Positions 48,722 to 55,670 of a stretch of 64,000 nt of DNA are shown piece by piece. Position 1 is the first letter of the stretch; every line of letters begins with the position of its first letter. The translations under genes and the position numbers were made by a program. The stretch is from Aquilonibacter sp963820185 (GTDB lineage Bacteria; Vulcanimicrobiota; Vulcanimicrobiia; Vulcanimicrobiales; Vulcanimicrobiaceae): NCBI GenBank assembly GCA_963820185.1, contig CAWFYV010000002.1:911056-975055 (forward strand), in the 5' to 3' direction. The notes under the pieces were generated by a model. It was not told where the DNA came from and did no database searches. It saw only the letters and a program-made list of their open reading frames with translations.

Positions 48722-48777
48722 GGGTTCGATTCCCGTTGGCGCTACCAAATAAAAGCCCCGTAAACACGGGGCTTTTT
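48722..48777 (+). repeat. Right attachment repeat (attR) with terminator copy
   Basis: A duplicate of the tRNA-Glu 3' end, starting GGGTTCGATTCCCGTT, with ACCA and the hairpin AGCCCCG/CGGGGCT (48754-48772) and T6. No tRNA 5' half precedes it. The hairpin should still act as a terminator. 48778-48961 has no gene; it must hold the promoter of the next one. Confidence 0.88.
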
Positions 48778-48961
48778 TAATTGTGGCCGTGTGAAGAACC
48801 CGAGAATCGCGCTTCTCGGTGCTTTCTCGAGCTCGTCATACCATGGTAAAAGGGCAATTTCGAAGCGAATGATGACAACATTAGCACTTCCCCGATTTCA
48901 TGTGTTGGCGAAGCCTACCGACGGCACGCTTTTGCATGCTGAGTAGAAGCAGGAGCAGATC

Positions 48962-49804
48962 ATGACGATACGCCTGTTAGCCGTAACTGGCGGGATCTGG
49001 TTGATGACGATGGCGATAGCTATGTCACAGGCAGCAACGGAGCTTCATGGCACGTTTGCGCTCCAGGGCGGCCTCGCAAGAACGGCTGGATACCTCGAAG
49101 CCGCACCGGGCGCTCGGCCCGGCGCTTGGAAGTTTGATTTTTGGATGACCCCGTCGACTGGCGGCAGTCCGATCCGGACTTACGCCCTCGATATGACCAA
49201 GCTGCTGCACGTTATCGTCGTCAGCGACGACTTCAAGACGTTCATGCACGTGCATCCGAAGTTCTTGGCGAGCGGCCACTTCGTGCTCGACCAAACGCTG
49301 CCGCGCGCAGGGCTCTACCATATCTATGCTGATGGCCGGCCATCCGGTATCGGGCAGCAAGTGTTCCGCTTCGATCTGCAAGCTGGGAACGCGGCCCCCG
49401 CGGCGAGAGACTTGAGCGAAAGTAACTTGGTCGCGAAAGTCGACGGATATTCGGTCACGCTGTCGAGCTTATCACTGCAGACCAACTCTTCGGCCGAGAT
49501 CGTGGTGCGTATTGCGAAGGGCGCGAAGCCCGCGCCGGACGTCCATCCGTATCTGGGAGAACTCGCGCATGCCGTTTTCATCGATGCCGGCGACCTTTCG
49601 TACGTTCACATGCACCCGGTACTTCCCGGAATGGTGATGGGGTCTGCTACCACGGCGGTGTACTCCAACGACGAAGTGGTCGTATCACCAAACATGGTTC
49701 TCCACGTGACGGTGCGCGAGCCTGGAACGTACAAGTTATGGTTTCAATTTCATGGCGGATCGTCGCTGCACGTTGCGTCGTTCGTACTGACGGCTACACC
49801 TTAA
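48962..49804 (+). CDS. Secreted histidine-motif protein (FixH/CopC-like beta domain, tentative)
   Basis: The 280-residue protein has a signal peptide (LLAVTGGIWLMTMAIAMSQA) and starts after AGGAGC. It has two similar halves, each with a histidine cluster: LLHVIVVSDDFKTFMHVHPK and YLGELAHAVFIDAGDLSYVH followed by MHP. The H-x(n)-HxHP pattern suggests a metal-binding, probably copper-binding, periplasmic beta-sandwich. I cannot name the family with confidence. Confidence 0.55.
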   Translation: MTIRLLAVTGGIWLMTMAIAMSQAATELHGTFALQGGLARTAGYLEAAPGARPGAWKFDFWMTPSTGGSPIRTYALDMTKLLHVIVVSDDFKTFMHVHPKFLASGHFVLDQTLPRAGLYHIYADGRPSGIGQQVFRFDLQAGNAAPAARDLSESNLVAKVDGYSVTLSSLSLQTNSSAEIVVRIAKGAKPAPDVHPYLGELAHAVFIDAGDLSYVHMHPVLPGMVMGSATTAVYSNDEVVVSPNMVLHVTVREPGTYKLWFQFHGGSSLHVASFVLTATP

Positions 49805-50253
49805 CCCGTCTCGGAGGTCGAGTAGCGACCGTGTTTCTCGGCAATGTGAATGCGATACGCGATACCATCTCCGCCTGTGCGAGTGACGTACGTCTGCCAG
49901 GCCATTGCGGGGGCGCTGGTGGCAGCCGCGACCGTCTCTAGACGATCGGAGATACGCTCGACGGCTTCGACGGCGGCGTTGCCGTAGAGCAGCTCGAACG
50001 TTCCACGAACGAGGACCGAGCGCCACTCGGCCGCGTTTTCAACGCGATCGACCTCGACGCATACGCTGGGATTCGCTTCCATGTTCTCGGTCTTCGCGCC
50101 TAGCACGCTGTATCCGTAGATTGCTCGTCCATCGTACGCATACGTGATCGGAACGATAGTCGGAAGGCCGCGACGATCGACATAGCCGATTCGGCCTACG
50201 ATCTCTTCGTGAAGTAGAGCTTCGATCGCGTCGGGCGTTAATTGGCCAAACAT
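49801..50253 (-). CDS. Pyridoxamine 5'-phosphate oxidase-like flavin protein
   Basis: The 150-residue split-barrel protein reads LLHEEIVGRIGYVDRRGLPT, then IVPITYAYDGRAIYGYS and MEANPSVCVEVDRV, as in the NimA/PNPOx-like flavin- or F420/heme-binding group that also includes nitroimidazole-resistance proteins. The substrate is unknown. The stop overlaps the convergent upstream gene by 4 bases. Confidence 0.82.
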   Translation of the reverse strand: MFGQLTPDAIEALLHEEIVGRIGYVDRRGLPTIVPITYAYDGRAIYGYSVLGAKTENMEANPSVCVEVDRVENAAEWRSVLVRGTFELLYGNAAVEAVERISDRLETVAAATSAPAMAWQTYVTRTGGDGIAYRIHIAEKHGRYSTSETG

Positions 50254-50286
50254 ACTACTTAACCCACGGATTCGTGTTCGCCATTA

Positions 50287-50327
50287 CTTCAGTTTTCCCA
50301 GTTTCCGAACGGCGAAGAAAACTGAAG
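50287..50327. promoter_or_regulatory. 11-bp perfect inverted repeat between divergent genes
   Basis: CTTCAGTTTTC at 50287-50297 and its complement GAAAACTGAAG at 50317-50327 with a 19-base gap, between the flavin-protein gene and the small secreted-protein gene. It may be an operator serving both, or an RNA hairpin in the 5' leader. Confidence 0.4.
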
Positions 50328-50395
50328 GAGCTTGAGATCACGAGAAGGGAAGATGGGTTTTTCCCACCTTGGGCGCTGCTATTGGAGGCTTCATT

Positions 50396-50650
50396 ATGAA
50401 TTCACGAAAAATCGTCGCTCTGTTCGCTGGACTAGGTCTTGCTGTTTCCGTAGCGACGGGCGTCGCCGTTGCCGGCTCCTGGGCGATGATCAACGGCACC
50501 GCAGCCGTCAAATCCGGCATGACCGGGACGGTCGTTTGCCTCGACAAAGCCGGTGACAAACTTCTCGATGGCGCAACCCCAAAGACGCATATTCAGCCAA
50601 CGTCGTACGCCGGCCACACGACGAACGCAATCGTCGTCACCTGTCCGTAG
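50396..50650 (+). CDS. Small secreted hypothetical protein
   Basis: An 84-residue protein: MNSRKIVALFAGLGLAVSVA signal, then a short mature part (AVKSGMTGTVVCLDKAGDKL, HTTNAIVVTCP) with two cysteines that may form a disulfide. ATG preceded by TTGGAGG. No family recognised. Confidence 0.6.
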   Translation: MNSRKIVALFAGLGLAVSVATGVAVAGSWAMINGTAAVKSGMTGTVVCLDKAGDKLLDGATPKTHIQPTSYAGHTTNAIVVTCP

Positions 50651-50709
50651 CGTCGAACCGGGATCGGCCGCGACGTTTCTTTGCCTCGACAAGAACAAAG
50701 GAGGAACGC

Positions 50710-51099
50710 ATGACTAAACACCGCGCGGGCTTTCTCATCGCTGTACTCATGGGGTGGGCCCTGACATTGCCCGCCCTTGCAGCGCAACCTTTGCCGAATT
50801 ATACGGTGCATATCGTCATAAAAAACTGGTCACCGAACGGAGTCTGGATGACCGCCTACATGCGGGAATTCAAAGACAAAATCGTGGGGTCGTGGTGCGT
50901 ACCCCCCAACCAAACGGTGGATAGAACGTTCGGTAAAGGCCAAGGCCCCTATAAGGTCATCGCCGAGATAAAGTCACAAACCAATTGCCGCGGCAGTACG
51001 ATCAAGAAGCTCGCCCAGGACACCAATTGGAATTACAGCTCCACGAATTTTTTCTTCAATAAGACGATCACGGGACGCGACTCTGGCGCTAAGTGGTGA
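50710..51099 (+). CDS. Small secreted hypothetical protein
   Basis: A 129-residue protein with signal peptide MTKHRAGFLIAVLMGWALTL and AGGAGG before the ATG. The mature part (HIVIKNWSPNGVWMTAYMRE, WCVPPNQTVDRTF, AEIKSQTNCRGS) has two cysteines and a basic, beta-type composition. No family recognised. Probably one transcript with the gene 59 bases upstream. Confidence 0.6.
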   Translation: MTKHRAGFLIAVLMGWALTLPALAAQPLPNYTVHIVIKNWSPNGVWMTAYMREFKDKIVGSWCVPPNQTVDRTFGKGQGPYKVIAEIKSQTNCRGSTIKKLAQDTNWNYSSTNFFFNKTITGRDSGAKW

Positions 51100-51165
51100 C
51101 GGGCTTTCGATCCGTACGTCCCGCTCTGAAGACTTTTTGATGTCGTACCCCGTACTCTGTATAGG

Positions 51166-54100
51166 ATGACTGCGATTGTGCTCGCGGCGCTGGTTGCTGC
51201 CGCCTCGCCCTCGGCGTCCCCATCGGCGACGCCCTCTCCAATTCCAACCGCGAAGCCCGTCTACCAGGACATGCAATGGCGTGAGATCGGCCCCGCGCTC
51301 CCGGGCGGCCGCGCGGCCAACGTGGCCGGCTCGGCCAAGAACCCGAACCTCTACTATGTTGCCGCAGCAGGCGGCGGGGTGTGGAAGAGCACGGACGGCG
51401 GCACGACCTGGAACGCCGTCTTCGAAAAGCAGAAAGTCGCGTCGATCGGCGACGTGGTGATCGATCCGACCAACGACGAGACGGTGTGGGTCGCAACCGG
51501 TGAAGGCAATCCGCGCAATGACGTCATTCCGGGCGCGGGCGTCTACAAGTCGACCAATGGCGGCAAGGATTGGACCGCGATGGGACTCGAGAAGACGCGC
51601 ACGATCACGCGTTTGCTCGTGAACCCCAAAAATCCCAATCACGTGCTGGTTGCCGCGCTCGGCGATACGTTCGCGCCGAGCGAAGATCGCGGCGTGTACG
51701 TCACCGATGATGGCGGCAAGACGTGGACGAAGACCTTGTACCTCGGCAATCAAAGCGGCGCGTCGGATCTCGCAATGGATCCAAACGAGCCGAATGTCGT
51801 CTATGCGGGCATGTGGCATTTCGAGCGGCGCCCGTGGACGACGGAGAGTGGCGGTCCCGACGACGGGCTCTACAAATCAACCGACGGTGGCAAGACCTGG
51901 ACGCAACTCACGGGACACGGTCTGCCCGGCGGCATGCTCGGCCGCATCGGCCTCGCGGTCGCGCCGAGCAATCCCAATCGCGTGTATGCAACCATCGAAG
52001 CGTCGAAGGGCATACTCTGGCGCTCCGACGATGCGGGCGCGAACTGGACGCTCGTGAGCAGCGAATCACTCGTGAATCAGCGGCCGTTCTACTTCTCGCA
52101 TCTCGCCGTCGATCCGAGTAACCCCGATCACGTCTTCGGCATTTCGGTGGTCCTCGTCTCGTCGCGCGACGGCGGAAAGACGTTCCGTCCATTGCTCAAC
52201 GGGCCACACGGCGACTTCCATGGCATGTGGATCGCTCCCAATGATCCCAAGCGCATCATCGTTGCCGAAGACGGTGGCGTCGGGCGTTCTCTCGACGGCG
52301 GTGCGTCGTGGTTCTTCGATCGCAACTTGCCGATCGGCGAAGTCTATCACGGCGGTGTCGGTGTAGTCGGCAATCCCTATTGGGTTTGCGGCGGCTGGCA
52401 AGACAACAACGCGTGGTGCGGTCCGAGCAACTCGCTCGATCCGTCGGGAATCCTCAACAAGCACTGGATCGGCGTCAACGGCGGCGACGGCGAGTGGGCC
52501 GTCCCCGATCCGCTCGATGCAAATATCTTCTGGTCAGATTCGCAAGGTGGATCGGTAGTCGTGTTTGACAAGTCGAACAACGATGAATTCCTCGCGCAGC
52601 CGTACATCGCGTTGGTCGGCGAACAGTTCGATCTGCGTACCGCGAAATATCGCTTCAATTGGGACTCGCCGATTGCGTTTGCGCCATGGGATGGGCATAT
52701 CGCGTGGCTCGGCGGCAACGTGATCTTTCAAACGAAGGATCGAGGACGCCACTGGAGCGTGATCAGTCCCGACCTGACGCTCGATGAGAAGAACCATCAG
52801 GCGCCGCCCGGCGGACCGATCACGCACGACGTGTCGAGCGCTGAAAACTACAACACGATCCTCGACGTCGAAGGCTCGAGCCTGCGCAAAGGCGAGATCT
52901 GGGTCGGCACCGATGACGGGCAAGTGCAATACACGCTCGACGGCGGAGTGCACTGGAAAAACGTCACGCCGCCCGGCGTAGCGGACCACGGTGAAGCAGA
53001 GACCGTCGCCCCCTCGACGACCGCTGACGGCACCGTGTTCGTGAGCATCGATCGCCATTTGATGGGCGACTACACGCCGTACTTGCTGGTGACGCACGAC
53101 TTTGGAAAGACCTGGAGCAACATCGGCAAGAATCTGCCGGCGGGCACATGGTACGCGCGTTCGGTTCGCCAGGACCTCCGCAACGCGAATATCGTGTACG
53201 CCGGTACGGAAACCGGCATGTTCATTTCATGCGACGCGGGTGCGTCATGGCACGACTTCAAGAACAATCTGCCGACGGTCGCGGTTCGCGACATTCGCTA
53301 TCAGTCGACGTGGAATGACATGGTCATCGCGACCCACGGGCGGGCACTGTACATCATGGATGACTTGCGGCCGTTGCAGATGGAGGCATGTTCTACGCCG
53401 GCACAACCGTTTGTCATCGGGCCGCGCCTGTCGTATCAATATACCTTACACGGCAACGATGAGGGTATCTACACCGACTACGCCGGCACCAATCCGGAGT
53501 ACGGCGCGATCTTCCGGTACTATCAGCCAACGCCGGGCGCACAAGCACCGGTGCTGCAGATTCTCGACCAGGGCCGCGTGATTCGAACGCTGCAGGGCAA
53601 TCGCGAACCATCGCCGTTCGCGCCGCCTTCTGCCGACAGCAAACCGAAGCCGAAGATTCCCAACGGTGCAGGTCTGCAATCGTTCGCATGGGATTACGCC
53701 GCCGACGGGCCGGTGAAATGGAACGGCGCCGGCAAGTTCTTCAAGGGCCCCGAGGCGGGTGCGACGGTGCCTCCGGGGACCTACGGCTATCGCATGACGG
53801 TCGGTGGAAAGACGTTCAGCGGAACCTTCGTCGTCAAAGCCGATCCATCTACGCATTTCACGCAAGCGGAAATGGTCGCTTCGTACGAGTTCTCGAATCG
53901 GATCTTCGCCAAGCTCTCGGCGCTCGATGTGGCGCTCAATAGCCTCGACGACGTCCGGGCGGCACTAACGAAGAAGAACGATACGGTGGGATTGCAACAT
54001 CTGCAAGACATGCAAGATCAACTAACTGCAAACTATCAGGGGTTTGAAGACTTCATTCAACGTTCGGGTAAGCTGCGCGAGGATTTGATGAGCCTGTCCG

Positions 54101-54240
54101 GCGCGGGGCTGATCACGCCGGCGGTGTTGAGTGCGGAACGGCGTATGAATGCGGAATGGGCCACGGACGCGCAAGCGTTCAACGCCTACATTCAAACGCT
54201 CCCGGCCGATGTTCCGCGGCCGAAAGCGTTGCCGCTCTAG
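51166..54240 (+). CDS. Secreted VPS10/sortilin-like beta-propeller protein (paralogue)
   Basis: This 1024-residue exported protein has a short leader (MTAIVLAALVAAASPSASPS), a Ser/Pro-rich linker, then many Asp-box-like repeats (GVWKSTDGGTTWNAV, GVYKSTNGGKDWTAM, GLYKSTDGGKTWTQL, ILWRSDDAGANWTLV). After about residue 730 come a beta domain (YQYTLHGNDEGIYTDYAGTN) and a helical end. It shares layout with the 13790-16882 protein, including VATHGR.-type ends of the propeller, and so is a paralogue. Catalytic activity is not shown by sequence. Confidence 0.85.
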   Translation: MTAIVLAALVAAASPSASPSATPSPIPTAKPVYQDMQWREIGPALPGGRAANVAGSAKNPNLYYVAAAGGGVWKSTDGGTTWNAVFEKQKVASIGDVVIDPTNDETVWVATGEGNPRNDVIPGAGVYKSTNGGKDWTAMGLEKTRTITRLLVNPKNPNHVLVAALGDTFAPSEDRGVYVTDDGGKTWTKTLYLGNQSGASDLAMDPNEPNVVYAGMWHFERRPWTTESGGPDDGLYKSTDGGKTWTQLTGHGLPGGMLGRIGLAVAPSNPNRVYATIEASKGILWRSDDAGANWTLVSSESLVNQRPFYFSHLAVDPSNPDHVFGISVVLVSSRDGGKTFRPLLNGPHGDFHGMWIAPNDPKRIIVAEDGGVGRSLDGGASWFFDRNLPIGEVYHGGVGVVGNPYWVCGGWQDNNAWCGPSNSLDPSGILNKHWIGVNGGDGEWAVPDPLDANIFWSDSQGGSVVVFDKSNNDEFLAQPYIALVGEQFDLRTAKYRFNWDSPIAFAPWDGHIAWLGGNVIFQTKDRGRHWSVISPDLTLDEKNHQAPPGGPITHDVSSAENYNTILDVEGSSLRKGEIWVGTDDGQVQYTLDGGVHWKNVTPPGVADHGEAETVAPSTTADGTVFVSIDRHLMGDYTPYLLVTHDFGKTWSNIGKNLPAGTWYARSVRQDLRNANIVYAGTETGMFISCDAGASWHDFKNNLPTVAVRDIRYQSTWNDMVIATHGRALYIMDDLRPLQMEACSTPAQPFVIGPRLSYQYTLHGNDEGIYTDYAGTNPEYGAIFRYYQPTPGAQAPVLQILDQGRVIRTLQGNREPSPFAPPSADSKPKPKIPNGAGLQSFAWDYAADGPVKWNGAGKFFKGPEAGATVPPGTYGYRMTVGGKTFSGTFVVKADPSTHFTQAEMVASYEFSNRIFAKLSALDVALNSLDDVRAALTKKNDTVGLQHLQDMQDQLTANYQGFEDFIQRSGKLREDLMSLSGAGLITPAVLSAERRMNAEWATDAQAFNAYIQTLPADVPRPKALPL

Positions 54241-54644
54241 AACGTAACGCTAACGGCGGGTGTCGTAGCGCACTGCGGCTGGCGCATTTCTGTTTGGAAG
54301 TGCAACGTCGTCGAATTGTCGCCGGCGTCGCTGGACCGGGCGAACGTGTAACCTGCGGTATATGACGCACCGGGTTTGAGCGGAGGAACGCCGATCGCGT
54401 CGATCTTATTGCCGGTCTTGCGGATGTCGACGAACTGCAGCGTATTGCTCGGCTGCGCCACGCTCGACGTGTTGGTGATCGCGATGGCGATCCGGTAATG
54501 GTTCAGTCCGCCGTCGTGCGAGACACTGGCGACGTGCGCGGAGGTTACGGAGGGCGCGGTGCAGTCGGCCCACGCAATTCCGGATGAAGATGCCGCAAAG
54601 AATGCCAACGCGGCAAGAGGTTGGATGATGCGAAGCTGTTTCAT
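54237..54644 (-). CDS. Secreted hypothetical protein
   Basis: The 135-residue protein has signal peptide MKQLRIIQPLAALAFFAASS and a beta-sandwich-like mature part (GGLNHYRIAIAITNTSSVAQ, ASYTAGYTFARSSDAGD). This looks like a small CARDB/Ig-like fold, family unknown. The 3' end overlaps the convergent propeller gene by 4 bases. Its promoter and 5' half are copied in tandem just upstream. Confidence 0.6.
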   Translation of the reverse strand: MKQLRIIQPLAALAFFAASSSGIAWADCTAPSVTSAHVASVSHDGGLNHYRIAIAITNTSSVAQPSNTLQFVDIRKTGNKIDAIGVPPLKPGASYTAGYTFARSSDAGDNSTTLHFQTEMRQPQCATTPAVSVTF

Positions 54645-54930
54645 GAAACCGTCATACCCACAGCGAGCTATCGAGCTAACGCGCTAGCCATCGCTTGCGA
54701 CGTGTTGGTGATCGCGATGGCGATCCGGTAATGGTTCAGTCCGCCGTCGTGCGAGACACTGGCGACGTGCGCGGAGGTTACGGAGGGCGCGGTGCAGTCG
54801 GCCCACGCAATTCCGGATGAAGATGCCGCAAAGAATGCCAACGCGGCAAGAGGTTGGATGATGCGAAGCTGTTTCATGAAACCGTCATACCCACAGCGAG
54901 CTATCGAGCTAACGCGCTAGCCATCGCTTG
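54465..54930. repeat. Perfect 233-bp tandem duplication
   Basis: 54465-54697 and 54698-54930 appear identical base for base by reading. The unit covers the first part of the secreted-protein gene, its start and the upstream region. No direct repeat beyond the unit is needed at the joint. Confidence 0.85.
54668..54877 (-). pseudogene. Truncated duplicate of the secreted-protein gene
   Basis: The 69-residue frame copies the first 60 residues of the 54237-54644 protein exactly, then runs into upstream sequence (QAMASALAR) and stops. It retains the signal peptide, so a short exported fragment could be made. It exists only because of the tandem duplication. Confidence 0.75.
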
Positions 54931-54980
54931 CTCGCTGCTCTCGCGCGGGAATCGCAGCGCTCCCGTCGACATAGTTCCCT

Positions 54981-55154
54981 ATGAATACTGAAGCGCTCGC
55001 CGCCGCAAAGCAACAGTGCCAAATCGCCGCGCAGAGTTTTATGCAACTCCAAGGCCTTGATCATGGCGCGCTACCCGAACAACAACTTGCCTTCAACCAT
55101 GCCGTGCTGCTCGCGCTGAAAGGGCTCTACGAGGCAATAGAAAAAGACCGTTAG
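54981..55154 (+). CDS. Small 57-residue hypothetical protein
   Basis: The protein starts MNTEALAAAKQQCQIAAQSF and ends LLALKGLYEAIEKDR; it is mostly amphipathic helix and cytosolic. It lies 15 bases before the next ATG, so it may share its transcript. No family recognised, and the ribosome site is weak. Confidence 0.5.
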   Translation: MNTEALAAAKQQCQIAAQSFMQLQGLDHGALPEQQLAFNHAVLLALKGLYEAIEKDR

Positions 55155-55169
55155 CCGGAGGTGGACACG

Positions 55170-55670
55170 ATGCGTGGAGTTCTTTTCTCTACGGGCCTTT
55201 TTACGTTGATCTCGTTCGTCGCGCTGGCTGGCTGCAGCTCGGGATCGGTTGCGCCCCCCGCCTCGACGCCGGCGCCCTCGAACATCTCCGGCGATTACAG
55301 CGGGACGATGCAAGATGCGCAAGGTGGCAGCGGCACCGCGACCGCAACGCTCGCGCAGACCGGCTTCACGGCGGGCGGCGCGATCGACGTCAAAGAAGCC
55401 GCGGCGACCGTCAGCGCGCAAATCTCGCTCACGCTAACGACGTCGAACGCGGTCAGCGGGTCGATGGTGATCGATTTTGCTAACGGCACGACCTGCACGT
55501 TCAGTACGACCGGAAACTACAATTCGGCCACTGCGGTACTCAGCGGTTCGTATACGGCGGTAACCAACTGCACGGGTGATACGGGGACCTATTCGCTAAC
55601 GCAGCAGTGTACCGACACCATCACCAGTATCGAGCGCCGGAGAATGGCCGGCGGCATTACTGCTTGCTAG
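55170..55670 (+). CDS. Small beta-rich lipoprotein
   Basis: The ATG at 55170 follows CGGAGG; the product starts MRGVLFSTGLFTLISFVALA with lipobox LAGCSSG. The mature part is a Ser/Thr-rich beta domain with repeated strands (SGDYSGTMQDAQGGSGTATA, GSMVIDFANGTTCTFSTTGN) and cysteines near the end. It is probably an outer-membrane-anchored surface protein. The last 75 bases overlap the convergent regulator gene. Confidence 0.7.
   Translation: MRGVLFSTGLFTLISFVALAGCSSGSVAPPASTPAPSNISGDYSGTMQDAQGGSGTATATLAQTGFTAGGAIDVKEAAATVSAQISLTLTTSNAVSGSMVIDFANGTTCTFSTTGNYNSATAVLSGSYTAVTNCTGDTGTYSLTQQCTDTITSIERRRMAGGITAC

Larger units (their letters stand above)
47327..48777. mobile_element. Small integrated element at tRNA-Glu (no integrase)
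   Basis: The 1.45-kb stretch lies between two copies of the tRNA-Glu 3' end and terminator. Just inside both ends are heptamers GGTTGCC or its complement GGCAACC: two on the left (47374, 47385) and four on the right (48599, 48610, 48623, 48695). They resemble the arm sites bound by a tyrosine integrase or excision factor. The only gene is the DUF4279-like ORF, whose codon use (AGA, TTA, TTG, AGG) is less GC-biased than its neighbours. With no recombinase it is either a deleted remnant or a satellite moved by a helper element. 48445-48721 has no convincing gene. Confidence 0.75.
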
